Source: Flagellimonas lutimaris (GTDB lineage: Bacteria; Bacteroidota; Bacteroidia; Flavobacteriales; Flavobacteriaceae). Taken from it: a DNA stretch of 64,000 bases. Both the position numbers and the translations under genes were made by a program. Positions within the stretch are counted from its first letter, which is position 1. Each line of letters starts with the position of its first letter. The stretch covers positions 1 through 64,000 of the forward strand of contig NZ_QXFH01000064.1 of the NCBI RefSeq assembly GCF_003581615.1. Reading direction: 5' to 3'. Shown here in pieces: positions 52,973-62,646 of the stretch. Under the pieces are notes generated by a model. That model had not been told where the DNA came from, ran no database searches, and was given only the letters and a program-made list of their open reading frames with translations.

Positions 52973-53006
52973 AAAAAACCCACAAACAAAGTTTGCGGGT
53001 TTTTTT
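52973..53006 (-). terminator. terminator of the tRNA-Phe gene
   Basis: In the leftward transcript CCCGCAAAC pairs with GUUUGUGGG (one G-U), followed by UUUUUU. It stands two bases from the tRNA 3' end. Confidence 0.8.
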
Positions 53007-53007
53007 G

Positions 53008-53080
<73 letters not shown>

Positions 53081-53170
53081 AAGCTTTATTAAGCGGGTGC
53101 AAATATAATTTCAAAATTAGGATATACAAACAAAAACCCGAAAAAAAGGTTTTGATTTTTTTCAATTACC

Positions 53171-53178
53171 GATCTTTG
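53171..53178 (+). promoter_or_regulatory. GATCTTTG box 4 nt before coaX
   Basis: One mismatch from TAnnTTTG and identical to the octamer before the pyruvate-kinase-like gene. Only TAAT separates it from the ATG at 53183, so a transcript started here would have almost no leader. Confidence 0.3.
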
Positions 53179-53182
53179 TAAT

Positions 53183-53911
53183 ATGAATCTGGTGATCGAC
53201 ATAGGGAATACACGGATCAAATATGCTGTTTTTGAGAACGGAAGGATAATCCACGACCATAGTTTTGAATCTGGATTGTTTCTATCCAAAATAAAGGAGT
53301 TGTTCGAGAAATACCCACAAATCAACAATGCCATATTATCTTCGGTAGGTAAATTGGACAGAAAAGAAAGGGATGTGGTCGCCCTTTTTTGCAAAGTACA
53401 TGTGCTTACGAACAATTCAAAAGTCCCTTTCAAAAATAGTTACGCTACCCCCCAGACCTTGGGCGTGGATAGGTTGGCTTTGGCTGCAGCGGCCTATCAC
53501 CATAATCCAAGAGGCAATACTTTGGTAATTGATGCAGGTACTTGTATCACCTATGAGATGGTAAATAATTTTGGTGAGTACATAGGTGGGGCAATTTCAC
53601 CAGGAGTTAAGATGAGATACAATGCCATGCACAACCAAACGGCCGGTTTACCTTTGCTCAATCCAACTGAGCTTTTAGATTTTATTGGTAACTCAACAGA
53701 ATCGTGTATCCACAGTGGTGTAATTAATGGTGTAACACAGGAAGTGGACGGGGTAATCGACCAATATCAATCTCGTTTTCAAGATTTAACAGTTATTTTA
53801 ACAGGCGGGGACTCCCATTTTTTTGCCAAAAGGCTAAAAAACACCATATTTGCGAACTCCAAATTTCTCTTGGAGGGGCTAAATTGCCTACTGGAATACA
53901 ACACAAACTGA
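53183..53911 (+). CDS. coaX: type III pantothenate kinase
   Basis: First step of coenzyme A synthesis. 242 residues of the ASKHA-fold CoaX family with DIGNTRIKYAVFE (5-17), GVDRLALAAAAYH (near 94-106) and VIDAGTCITYE (near 115-125). It heads a rightward run; its TGA is directly followed by the ATG of the next gene. Confidence 0.93.
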   Translation: MNLVIDIGNTRIKYAVFENGRIIHDHSFESGLFLSKIKELFEKYPQINNAILSSVGKLDRKERDVVALFCKVHVLTNNSKVPFKNSYATPQTLGVDRLALAAAAYHHNPRGNTLVIDAGTCITYEMVNNFGEYIGGAISPGVKMRYNAMHNQTAGLPLLNPTELLDFIGNSTESCIHSGVINGVTQEVDGVIDQYQSRFQDLTVILTGGDSHFFAKRLKNTIFANSKFLLEGLNCLLEYNTN

Positions 53912-55177
53912 ATGATTAAAAAAATTCTGATCGTTTTTTTCTGCGTGACCGCCCATGGTCTGTTCGCACAAAACGGAACTATTTCGCCATATTCTTATTT
54001 TGGAATTGGCGACCACAGGAACAACGGGTCGGTGGATAACCAAATGATGGGCGGTATAAGTATGTATGGAGATAGTATCCATATCAATTTGTCCAATCCT
54101 GCAGCCTACTCCAAACTTAGATTAACGGCGTATTCTGCGGGAATTTCCCATAAGCAATATAGACTTAAGGATTGGAACGAAGAACAAAACATTTCGGTGA
54201 CCAACTTGGATTATCTTTCCATTGGTTTTCCATTGGCAAAAAACGCTGGTTTTGGTTTTGGTTTAATGCCCTACTCATCCGTTGGTTACAGTTTAAATTC
54301 CAATTCCACTAATGGACAAGGGGCAGAGGTCACCAATTTTTTTAATGGTGAAGGGGGACTGAATAGATTGTATGCATCCATTGGTTTTGAACCCATAAAG
54401 AATCTTAGTCTGGGAGTTACGGCCAATTTCAACTTTGGAACTTTGGAGTATGAAAGAATTCAAAGTGTTGAAGGAGTGCAGTTCGGAACTTTGGACAATC
54501 GTGAATCTAAAATAAATGGGTACGATTTTAACTATGCCCTGAACTATAATCCCACTATTAAAGATAAATATACCCTCTACGCATCTGTATTGGTGAATAC
54601 TCAAGGTAACTTAGTTTCAAAAAATACACAGACCCTAGGTTCCTTTTCCCTATCAAGTGGGAACAACGTGGAGGTTGTAGATGTTGATTTGGACGCTTCC
54701 AACTTGAGGGACACCGAGTTAAAGGTGCCTACCAGAACAACGTTAGGTCTTGGCTTCGGGGAGAACAAAAAGTGGTTTTTGGGGGCAGAGTACAGTTTTC
54801 AGCAATTAAGCGATTTTGACAATAGGTTCCTTGGTTTAGAAAATGTGGACTATACGGATGCCAATACCTACGCTTTTGGAGGATACTGGGTGCCCGATTA
54901 TCGTTCACTTTCGGGGTATTATAAAAGAATTACTTATCGAGCTGGATTACGTTATGATGTAAGTGGATTGGTAGTGAACGATAAAGAAATAAATAACTTT
55001 GGCATAACTTTTGGATTGGGATTACCGTTGGGAACATCTTTCTCCAATCTTAACCTAGGATTTGAATTGGGAAAACGTGGAACAACCGATGCAAACCTGA
55101 TAGAGGAAAATTATTTCAAAGTCAATATAGGCTTATCATTAAATGATAGATGGTTTCAGCAGCGAAAAATAAATTGA
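53912..55177 (+). CDS. outer-membrane beta-barrel protein (PorV/FadL-like, unnamed family)
   Basis: 421 residues with a signal peptide (MIKKILIVFFCVTAHGLFAQ). The mature N-terminus GTISPYSYFGIGD and the repeated glycine/aromatic strands (GFGLMPYSSVGYSLNSN, YRAGLRYDVSG) are those of Bacteroidota membrane proteins predicted as FadL/PorV-like barrels. It starts directly after coaX and sits ahead of a TPR and lptC gene set, so a role in envelope biogenesis is possible but unproven. Confidence 0.75.
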   Translation: MIKKILIVFFCVTAHGLFAQNGTISPYSYFGIGDHRNNGSVDNQMMGGISMYGDSIHINLSNPAAYSKLRLTAYSAGISHKQYRLKDWNEEQNISVTNLDYLSIGFPLAKNAGFGFGLMPYSSVGYSLNSNSTNGQGAEVTNFFNGEGGLNRLYASIGFEPIKNLSLGVTANFNFGTLEYERIQSVEGVQFGTLDNRESKINGYDFNYALNYNPTIKDKYTLYASVLVNTQGNLVSKNTQTLGSFSLSSGNNVEVVDVDLDASNLRDTELKVPTRTTLGLGFGENKKWFLGAEYSFQQLSDFDNRFLGLENVDYTDANTYAFGGYWVPDYRSLSGYYKRITYRAGLRYDVSGLVVNDKEINNFGITFGLGLPLGTSFSNLNLGFELGKRGTTDANLIEENYFKVNIGLSLNDRWFQQRKIN

Positions 55178-55280
55178 TAGCCCTTTTTTTTGAAAAATTG
55201 ATAAATAACCACCCATAGAAGGTCCGGCAAGAGGATTTTTTAATGAAAATTTGTACTTTAACAGCTTTAAAATTAGTAAG

Positions 55281-56651
55281 ATGAAAAAGAGACACTACTT
55301 AACAATGATAATGGTCACGATGTTGGCGGGATTAAGTATGGCACAAGCGCAGAACCCCGAGTGTATGACCAATCTGTCTATTTATGCAGAACACGTAAAG
55401 GTGAAAAATTATGATGCAGCTTACGAACCATGGAAAATGGTCTATGAAAGTTGCCCAGATATCAACAAGGCAAATTTCTCCTACGGGGAAAGAATTTTGA
55501 AAGCCAAGGTTGAAAGCTCAACTGGAGCTGAAAAAGACGGTTATATTCAAGATTTATTGACGTTGTATGATAACAGCTTAAAATATTTCCCTACCAAGTA
55601 TAGTAAAGCTGGTGTTGCCATAGATAAAGCATTATTGATGTACGAGAACAAAATGGCTTCCGATGAGGAACTGTTCAGTATGTTGGACAAGGCTTTTAAG
55701 GAAGACCAAGCCAATTTTAAAAACCCTAGAGCTTTGTACTTGTACTTCTCAAGCTTGGTAGATTTGCACGGAGCCGGTAAGCAGGACCTTCAAGCTGTAT
55801 TTACCACATACGATGATGTTACAGGTAAAATTGAAGAGGAAAACAAGAAGTTGACCGGTGTGGTAACTAAACTTCTTCCAAAAGACTCTTTAGGTACATT
55901 GACATCCAAAGAAAAAAGAATGCTAAGGGTTGCTACGGTAAACTCCGAATCTTACGGTAAAGTTGCCAGTAGTGTGGACTCCAAATTGGGTGCACTTGCA
56001 GATTGCGATAACCTTATTCCATTATATGAAAAGAGCTTTGAGGAAAAGAAAGGTGATGTAAAGTGGGTTAAGCGTGCAGTGGGAAGAATGTTCTCCAAAG
56101 AATGTACGGACGATCCAATGTTTAGAAAATTGTTCGAAGCTCAATTGTCTCTGGATCCATCCGCAGATGCATATATGTACGGAGGTGTATTGAAGCAAAA
56201 ATCTGGAGACATGAATGGTGCTCTTGCTGACTTTAACAAGGCAGTAGAGTTGGAAACAGATTCTTACAAGAAGTCTGACATCCTTTATAAAATTGCAACT
56301 ACAGTAAGAAGAAGCAGCAAGTCCCAAGCAAGAAGCTATGCACTTAAGGCCATTGATGCAAACCCAGCTAATGGTAAAGCATATTTGTTGATTGCCAACC
56401 TTTATGCGACTAGCGCCAATGCTTGTGGTAGCACTCCATTCGAAAAGAGAGCAATTTATTGGAAAGCTGCCGATATGGCAAGAAAAGCTGGAAGGGTTGA
56501 TCCTGCCTTGAGTGGCCGTGCCAGTCAAACAGCAGCCAGCTACAATGCCAAAGCCCCATCAAAAGAGATGATTTTCAGTTCAGGAAAAGCTGGTCAATCT
56601 ATTTCTTTTAGCTGTTGGGTAGGAGGTAGTGTTAAAGTGCCTAACCTATAG
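55281..56651 (+). CDS. secreted tetratricopeptide-repeat protein
   Basis: 456 residues from ATG 55281 (MKKRHYLTMIMVTMLAGLSMAQA, signal peptide; the frame opens at 55251). Helical repeats follow, with a clear TPR at AYMYGGVLKQKSGDMNGALADFNKAVELETDS and another at KAYLLIANLYATSANACG. It is periplasmic and probably a scaffold. Its last codons lead into lptC, so the two are coupled. Confidence 0.82.
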   Translation: MKKRHYLTMIMVTMLAGLSMAQAQNPECMTNLSIYAEHVKVKNYDAAYEPWKMVYESCPDINKANFSYGERILKAKVESSTGAEKDGYIQDLLTLYDNSLKYFPTKYSKAGVAIDKALLMYENKMASDEELFSMLDKAFKEDQANFKNPRALYLYFSSLVDLHGAGKQDLQAVFTTYDDVTGKIEEENKKLTGVVTKLLPKDSLGTLTSKEKRMLRVATVNSESYGKVASSVDSKLGALADCDNLIPLYEKSFEEKKGDVKWVKRAVGRMFSKECTDDPMFRKLFEAQLSLDPSADAYMYGGVLKQKSGDMNGALADFNKAVELETDSYKKSDILYKIATTVRRSSKSQARSYALKAIDANPANGKAYLLIANLYATSANACGSTPFEKRAIYWKAADMARKAGRVDPALSGRASQTAASYNAKAPSKEMIFSSGKAGQSISFSCWVGGSVKVPNL

Positions 56652-56652
56652 T

Positions 56653-57261
56653 GTGAAGCAAACATCAAAAAATATTTTAAAGAGCTTTGCCACGGTTTTT
56701 ACCGTGGCAATCCTTTTTATATCCTGTGGTGACGATTACGAAAGAGTGGGTGAAGAAGCCGTAAAACCACTGTTTCCGCAAGGTGTTGCCCAAAACTTCA
56801 CGTTGACCTATACAGAGACTGTTGAAGCAATGAGCACTCAGGATTCGGCAACATCCAGGGTAATCGCGGTTCTCACCAGTCCATTATCTGAAGACTTTGA
56901 CAATCAAATATTTAAATTCCGTACCTTCCCAAAAGGGCTTCAGGTTGATTTTTATGATGAAAAAAACCAAAAAAGTGTAATTGTTGCCGATTACGGTATT
57001 GTGTATTCACAGACCAATTTGATAGATTTGCAAGGGAATGTGGTTGTAGAGACCCATGATGGAAAAAAATTGGAGACAGACCAGTTATATTTTGATAGAA
57101 AGAACAATTGGATTTTTACCGAAGCATCTTTTACATACACAAACCCTGAAGATGGAACCGTAATGGATGGCGAGGGAATGGATTTTAATAAGGATTTTAG
57201 TTTTTTTAAGGCCCACAAGACTTATGGCCTAATGACGATTAAAGAAGAACAGGATGATTAA
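56653..57261 (+). CDS. lptC: LPS export protein LptC
   Basis: About 202 residues from a GTG at 56653, two bases after the TPR stop (another GTG at 56629 overlaps that gene). Lipoprotein-like signal with ILFISC. The LptC beta-jellyroll pattern shows as DFYDEKNQKSVIVADYGIVY, LIDLQGNVVVETHDGKKLETDQLYFDRKNNWIFTEASF and GEGMDFNKDFSFFKAHKTYGLM. It carries LPS from the inner-membrane exporter towards LptA. It overlaps the next gene by 8 nt. Confidence 0.85.
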   Translation: MKQTSKNILKSFATVFTVAILFISCGDDYERVGEEAVKPLFPQGVAQNFTLTYTETVEAMSTQDSATSRVIAVLTSPLSEDFDNQIFKFRTFPKGLQVDFYDEKNQKSVIVADYGIVYSQTNLIDLQGNVVVETHDGKKLETDQLYFDRKNNWIFTEASFTYTNPEDGTVMDGEGMDFNKDFSFFKAHKTYGLMTIKEEQDD

Positions 57262-57457
57262 GATTTTAAGATATACAGAATACCTATACTTGGCCGTAGC
57301 GGCCATTTCCATTTATAAGATCGCCACACTTTGGAGCATAAACCCAAAGGACACCTACATTTTTATCTTCTTCGCAGTAGTGTCTATTGCCATGTTCGTT
57401 TTTAGGAGAAGATATCGGAAACGTTTTGAACAGCGAAAAAAGGATAATCAACAATAG
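57254..57457 (+). CDS. small two-helix membrane protein between lptC and the CNNM gene
   Basis: 67 residues. Two hydrophobic helices (about 10-28 and 36-50) are followed by a basic, Arg/Lys-rich tail (RRRYRKRFEQRKKDNQQ). It overlaps lptC by 8 nt and ends 2 bp before the next start, so it is translationally coupled to envelope genes. Function not known. Confidence 0.78.
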   Translation: MIKILRYTEYLYLAVAAISIYKIATLWSINPKDTYIFIFFAVVSIAMFVFRRRYRKRFEQRKKDNQQ

Positions 57458-57459
57458 CA

Positions 57460-58749
57460 TTGGACTACTCCCTCATCATTATAGTTCTTTCCTTGCTGTT
57501 TTCAGCATTTTTTTCGGGAATGGAGATTGCCTTCGTTTCCGCCAATAGGATTCATATAGAAATCGAGAAAAAACAAGAAGGTTTTTTGGCCAAGGTACTC
57601 ACCTTGCTCACAGATAGACCTTCAAAGTTTATTGCCACCATGCTTATTGGCAATAACATCGCCTTGGTAATTTATGGTCTGTTTATGGGTGATGTGCTCA
57701 TGGACTGGTTTCAGGGGCTCTTACCAACTAATTCTCAGTTTATAAATGCCTTGTTGACGGATTTCAGCATGCTTTCCCAAACCGTAATTTCAACTTTGGT
57801 GATTCTATTGACAGCTGAATTTTTGCCAAAGGTATTTTTTCAGATATATTCCAATACGCTTTTAAAGATTTTTGCCGTACCCGCATATTTCTTTTATCTA
57901 CTCTTCTCACTTATATCCTGGTTTGTAATCAAAGTCTCTGATTTTATTTTGAGGGTTTTCTTTAAAACCGATGGAGACGAGGTCCAATTATCCTTTACCA
58001 AATTGGAGCTTGGTGATTATATCACGGAACAAATGGAAACGGTAGAGGAAGAGGACGATTTGGATTCTGAAATTCAGATATTTCAGAACGCACTGGAATT
58101 TTCTGCGGTAAAAGCCAGGGAAGTGATGGTTCCACGAACAGAGATTACTGCTGTGGAATTAAACGAGACCCCAAAGAACTTGACGAAATTATTTACAGAA
58201 ACCGGCTATTCCAAAATCTTGGTTTTCAAGGAAAGTATCGATGAGATCATAGGGTATGTCCACTCGTACGAATTGTTCAAGAAACCCAAGACAATAAAAA
58301 GTATTTTGCTTCCGGTAGAGTTTGTGCCCGAGACCATGCTCATTCAAGATATTTTGAATGTACTGACCAAAAAGCGTAAAAGTATGTCCGTTGTTTTGGA
58401 TGAATATGGGGGTACATCTGGTATTTTAACCGTTGAGGACATTATAGAGGAACTTTTTGGGGAAATTGAGGATGAGCATGATTCGACCGATTTGCACGAA
58501 GAGCAAATAAGTGAAAATGAATATAAGTTTTCGGCCCGTATGGAGGTTGATTACATTAATGAAAACTATAAACTGGAGCTTCCAGAAGGGGAAGAGTATG
58601 AAACCTTAGGAGGATTGATTGTAAACCAGACAGGGGAAATTCCGGAACAAGATTCAGAAGTGACCGTGAACAATTTTACCTTTAAAATTTTGGAGGTGTC
58701 CAACACCAAAATAGATTTGGTAAGTGTGAGCGTTCATACTGAAGATTAA
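57460..58749 (+). CDS. CNNM/CorC-type membrane protein (hemolysin family, GldE-like)
   Basis: 429 residues with a TTG start. An N-terminal DUF21 membrane domain (about 1-180, four helices) is followed by paired CBS domains (around EVMVPRTEITAVELNE and KSMSVVLDEYGGTSGILTVEDIIEELFGEIEDEHD) and a C-terminal CorC_HlyC domain (near 345-425). The family includes Mg/Co transporters and the gliding-associated GldE; which applies here cannot be told. Confidence 0.87.
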   Translation: MDYSLIIIVLSLLFSAFFSGMEIAFVSANRIHIEIEKKQEGFLAKVLTLLTDRPSKFIATMLIGNNIALVIYGLFMGDVLMDWFQGLLPTNSQFINALLTDFSMLSQTVISTLVILLTAEFLPKVFFQIYSNTLLKIFAVPAYFFYLLFSLISWFVIKVSDFILRVFFKTDGDEVQLSFTKLELGDYITEQMETVEEEDDLDSEIQIFQNALEFSAVKAREVMVPRTEITAVELNETPKNLTKLFTETGYSKILVFKESIDEIIGYVHSYELFKKPKTIKSILLPVEFVPETMLIQDILNVLTKKRKSMSVVLDEYGGTSGILTVEDIIEELFGEIEDEHDSTDLHEEQISENEYKFSARMEVDYINENYKLELPEGEEYETLGGLIVNQTGEIPEQDSEVTVNNFTFKILEVSNTKIDLVSVSVHTED

Positions 58750-58833
58750 TAATTTCCGCCCCTTTTTTAGCTTTCCTATTTGAAAAGAAAGTGGTATTTT
58801 CGCCCACTGAATTTAAAGAAAACAAGCAATAAA

Positions 58834-60954
58834 ATGGCAATATTAGAGAATATTAGAAAACGAACAACAGTTCTAATTCTAATAATTGGTTTGGCGTTGT
58901 TCGCATTTGTAATATCGGGAGTGTTCAGCAGTAATAATTTTTCTGGTGGAAAAGTAGGCTCCTCGGTTGCTGAGGTAAATGGAGAGAATATTCCCATCGA
59001 AGAATTTAGGGCTCAGGTAGAAACAGCCTCCAGAAGATATGGCCCCACTGTTACTTCTACACAGTTGGTGAACATGGTGTACGACCAAGAGGTTAGAACA
59101 ACCATTTTAAACCAACAGTTCGAGGATTTGGGGATAGATGTGGAAAGCGATCAGATTATTGATTTTGTAAGAACATCAGGATATGCACAGATTCCTGATT
59201 TTCAAGATGAGAACGGAATATTCAACGAAGAAGTCTTTAAAAGTGCCATTGCTGATTGGAGAGCAAACGATCCTTTGCGTTACGATGCTTGGTTGCAGGA
59301 TGAAAAATCCATAATTCAAGCTGCTAAGGAACGTATGTACTTCAACCTGGTAAAAGGTGGTGTTACCACAACCCTTACAGAAGGTGAACTTGATTATGAT
59401 ATGTCCAACGATAAAGTGGACATGCAGTACGTTCGTATCCCTTACACTTCAATTCCGGACAGTACCATTGAAGTTTCCAAAAGTGATATCCAATCTTACA
59501 TAAACAACCACAAAGCCAAGTTCAAACAAGAAAAGGCTCGTGACATACGGTTTGTTTACTTTGAGGAAAAACCATCTGCTGAAGATGATAGTAATGTAAA
59601 AGAAGAAATTACTGCTCTTTTGGATGATACTGTTGAGTATTCAGAGACAAAAGACGCAAACGATACCATTCTTGGTTTTAGAAATACCAACGATATGGCG
59701 GCATTTCTGGATAGGTACTCCGATTCTAAATTCGATACCATATATAAGGCAAAAAGAGATCTTCCTTCTGTTGCAGCCGATACGCTTATGGCTATGGAGG
59801 TTGGTGAAATTTATGGGCCTTACAAGGATGGGGATTCCTATAAAGTGTCCAAGATTATGGACAGAAAAGCAAATGGAACCGTAAAAGCAAGTCACATTTT
59901 AATAACTTGGGAGGGAGCAGAAAGAGCTAACCCAGCTATTACAAGAACTAAAGAAGAAGCAGAAGCAGAGGCTAATAGATTATTGGCAGAAGCTAAAAAA
60001 GAAGATGTTGTATTCACTGTCTTGGCGAGGGAAAATTCTGATGGACCCTCTGCACCTCGTGGAGGAGATTTGGGATATTTCCAAGAAGGTGTAATGGCCG
60101 ATGAGTTCAACGATTTCTGTTTCGGAAACCCAACTGGAACAGTTGGTTTGGTGGAGACCCAGTTCGGATACCACGTAATCAAAGTAGATGATAAGCAAGA
60201 TGTGATTCAAGTGGCCACACTGGACAGAGAAGTGGAGCCATCGGAAGAAACAATAAATACGTTGTTTACCGATGCCACAAAATATGAAATGGCTGTTTTG
60301 GATGCAGAGCCAGAAAACTTTGGTGACATTGCAAAAGAAAGCAACTATACGGTAAGACCTGTTAACAAAATCAAGGAAATGGAAGAAAATCTTCCTGGCC
60401 TTGGTTCTCAACGTAGCGTTGTACAATGGGCATTTAACGATGATACCAGTGTTGGTGACATTAGGCGCTTTAGTGTAAATAATGGTTATGCAGTGGTGCA
60501 GTTGACCAAGAAGTATAAAAAAGGACTTATGGCTCCTGAAAATGCTTCTGCAACTGCTTTGCCTGCAATTCGAAAAGAACTTAAGGCAAAACAGATTATA
60601 GCTGCCAATCAGGGGAAAGCTTTGGACGCCATTGCATCGGATAATAATGTAAGTGTTAGCACTGCCTCTGCGGTAACTTTGTCCTCTCCGACCATACCAG
60701 GAGCAGGCAGAGAGCCATTGGTGGTGGGAACAGCCTTTACTTTGGACAAGGATGGGACCTCCGATTTGATTGAAGGAAACACAGGTGTTTATATGCTTAA
60801 AGTAACCAACAAAACAGAAGCAGCCGATATTGATAACTATAGTACCTATGCACAAAACTTGCAGACCAGTGCCTCTGCCAGGGTAAATGGAGCAGTTTAT
60901 AATGCATTGAAAGATAAAGCTGAGATAGAGGATAATAGAGCTATATTCTATTAG
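58834..60954 (+). CDS. PpiD-like periplasmic foldase with parvulin domain
   Basis: 706 residues from ATG 58834 (MAILENIRKRTTVLILIIG; the frame opens at a TTG 58780). One N-terminal membrane anchor is followed by a SurA-type N-terminal chaperone region. A parvulin PPIase domain lies around residues 350-460 (VKASHILITWEG ... ARENSDGPSAPRGGDLGYFQEGVMADEF ... VETQFGYHVIKV), and a helical C-terminal part follows. It helps outer-membrane proteins fold. A strong terminator follows. Confidence 0.9.
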   Translation: MAILENIRKRTTVLILIIGLALFAFVISGVFSSNNFSGGKVGSSVAEVNGENIPIEEFRAQVETASRRYGPTVTSTQLVNMVYDQEVRTTILNQQFEDLGIDVESDQIIDFVRTSGYAQIPDFQDENGIFNEEVFKSAIADWRANDPLRYDAWLQDEKSIIQAAKERMYFNLVKGGVTTTLTEGELDYDMSNDKVDMQYVRIPYTSIPDSTIEVSKSDIQSYINNHKAKFKQEKARDIRFVYFEEKPSAEDDSNVKEEITALLDDTVEYSETKDANDTILGFRNTNDMAAFLDRYSDSKFDTIYKAKRDLPSVAADTLMAMEVGEIYGPYKDGDSYKVSKIMDRKANGTVKASHILITWEGAERANPAITRTKEEAEAEANRLLAEAKKEDVVFTVLARENSDGPSAPRGGDLGYFQEGVMADEFNDFCFGNPTGTVGLVETQFGYHVIKVDDKQDVIQVATLDREVEPSEETINTLFTDATKYEMAVLDAEPENFGDIAKESNYTVRPVNKIKEMEENLPGLGSQRSVVQWAFNDDTSVGDIRRFSVNNGYAVVQLTKKYKKGLMAPENASATALPAIRKELKAKQIIAANQGKALDAIASDNNVSVSTASAVTLSSPTIPGAGREPLVVGTAFTLDKDGTSDLIEGNTGVYMLKVTNKTEAADIDNYSTYAQNLQTSASARVNGAVYNALKDKAEIEDNRAIFY

Positions 60955-60974
60955 ATATAGTAATAGAAATGATA

Positions 60975-61004
60975 AAAAAAGCATCCTAAAAGGATGCTTT
61001 TTTT
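60975..61004 (+). terminator. intrinsic terminator after the foldase gene
   Basis: Stem GCATCCT/AGGATGC with an AAA loop (60981-60997), A run before and seven T after. It works for rightward transcripts and, by symmetry, for leftward ones from the split gene at 61022-61604. Confidence 0.9.
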
Positions 61005-61021
61005 ATTGAAGCAAGTAGAAA

Positions 61022-61604
61022 TTATTTGCTTTCGGATTCATCCCATTTCATTTTATAGCAGATATCCATAATTTTTCCTTTTGAGTCGACGGAGATTTCA
61101 AAACCCTGTTTTGACCTGAAATAGGCATCTCTAAGAAAGTACCATTTGCCATTTTTAAAAAAGAATTCCCTTTTGTGCGGTTTCCATTCTGCAATAGGAT
61201 AGATATAATCCAAAAAGGGTTTGAAACTGCGGAGCGGTCTATTGGTCCAATACAAAGCCCTCTCGGATATAACTCCTTAGTTCTGGGAAGTTTGTATTGC
61301 TTTTAATGCGTTCAAACCGTTTTACTTGTTGTCCATTGTCAATCACAATAAATTCATTCACAATTTTTTCCTTTTCATCATATATGTTTTTTGTTTCTTG
61401 GATTATGTGGAACACTTCATATTTAAGTGTACTCGTGACCGATGTAGAAGTGATTTTGTTGTAACTGATTTCAAGACTTTCATTCATAAAGTTGTCGAGT
61501 CTACTATTTACCTCTATATCTATTTGACAGAATGCGGAAGAAGTGGTTAGAAAAAATATTCCCACAAAGGATTTACCCACTATGTTTTTATGGATTCGGA
61601 CCAT
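61022..61604 (-). pseudogene. secreted hypothetical protein gene split by a frameshift
   Basis: Frame one runs from ATG 61604: 121 residues with a signal-like start (MVRIHKNIVGKSFVGIFFLTTSSAFCQ), ending FPELRSYIREGFVLDQ at a stop at 61239. Frame two opens at a TTG 61255 in the +1 phase and gives 77 residues rich in aromatic and Lys residues. The frames overlap by only 17 nt, and a one-base change near 61245-61262 would join them into a single protein of about 195 residues. No ATG begins the second part. Most likely a gene with a recent frameshift, or a sequencing error. Family not recognised. Confidence 0.6.
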
Positions 61605-61737
61605 TTTTCAAAATAGTTTGATGAATAGATCCCAAACGTAGAGTAAATGTACCCTAGGTATTGGGCTGATTTGACGAATGCCCTGTTTCAGTTTACGGAT
61701 ATGGTATTTTAAATATTGGTATATACTTCAGAAAAGC

Positions 61738-62646
61738 CTAAAGCACCATCTTGGAATAGGGAATAATCGTTTGGTACCCCTTGGATTTAAAATAAGATAT
61801 AGTTTTGTCATCACCTGTGGCCAATACAAAATCACCTCCCCAAGCACCAAGGCTTTTTATCATCCCAAAATAGTCTGGAAAAAGTTGTTGCTTGATGGGT
61901 TTTAAATGCAATGCTTCCGAGAGCAAAGCTTCATGCTCCTCCATTAATACCTCAAAACCGGATAAGGTGGATGCATCTATCATTTTTTGAGTAATACTGG
62001 AAATACTTTTTACAAGTTCGGACTTGTCAAACGGTTGCTCTCTGTAGTTGGCAATGGCTTCTTTGCTACTTTGCTTTTGGTTGAGATGTACAAAAAACAG
62101 TGAGTTCTTAAAATTGGGAACAAAATTAATTTCCTCAACATTGGGCTCGCCGTCTTTGAGTTGATATGTTATGGGTGAGTTATGTTGTGCACAGGCAATA
62201 TCGTAACCACTTCCGCCAAAAGCGTTCCATAAAAGTTGATAGGCATCTACTCGCGCCCACTGGGCCAAATTGTTAATAAGGGTTGATGATGTGCCCAACC
62301 CCCAGACTTTTGGAAAAGTTAAATGTGTTTCTATCTGGAAGCCATCACTATCGGTCAATAATAATGGATTTTGGGTATTGGCCTCTAAAAGTAGTGTGAC
62401 CAAGGTTTTGGCCACTGTTTCGTCAGTTGTCGAAACCACATTTAAGTTGGCCAGGTCAAATTTTGCGGAGAACCAAATATTTTTGTTTTCATCAAAACTG
62501 GACCATTCCAAAAAACCAGATGAGGTCGGAGTTACATGGAGCGATTGCCCATAGCTAGTGGGAATGGCTAGTCCCAATGCTCCATCCAAAATAGCGTACT
62601 CGCCTGAAAGTAATAACTTGCCATTGCTGTAAAACTCCTTTTCCAT
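61738..62646 (-). CDS. GYDIA-family GHMP kinase (mevalonate pathway)
   Basis: 302 residues of the GHMP kinase superfamily. The ATP loop is WGLGTSSTLINNLA (115-128, in place of GLGSSAA) and the eponymous GSGYDIACAQ is at 145-154. In Bacteroidota this family stands beside mevalonate genes and is thought to phosphorylate mevalonate or phosphomevalonate. Here it overlaps the HMG-CoA reductase gene by one base, which supports that role. Confidence 0.88.
   Translation of the reverse strand: MEKEFYSNGKLLLSGEYAILDGALGLAIPTSYGQSLHVTPTSSGFLEWSSFDENKNIWFSAKFDLANLNVVSTTDETVAKTLVTLLLEANTQNPLLLTDSDGFQIETHLTFPKVWGLGTSSTLINNLAQWARVDAYQLLWNAFGGSGYDIACAQHNSPITYQLKDGEPNVEEINFVPNFKNSLFFVHLNQKQSSKEAIANYREQPFDKSELVKSISSITQKMIDASTLSGFEVLMEEHEALLSEALHLKPIKQQLFPDYFGMIKSLGAWGGDFVLATGDDKTISYFKSKGYQTIIPYSKMVL

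Larger units (their letters stand above)
52709..53007. other. non-coding accessory spacer before tRNA-Phe
   Basis: 299 bp holding the right cassette repeat, two GC-rich hairpins, the frameshifted araC fragment and the tRNA terminator, each listed separately. No intact gene. Confidence 0.6.

Noticed and set aside
59980-60984. 334-codon open frame antisense to the foldase gene
   Set aside because: It mirrors a well-supported PpiD-like gene; its translation is Cys/Ile-rich without domain features and it has no promoter. A shadow of codon bias.
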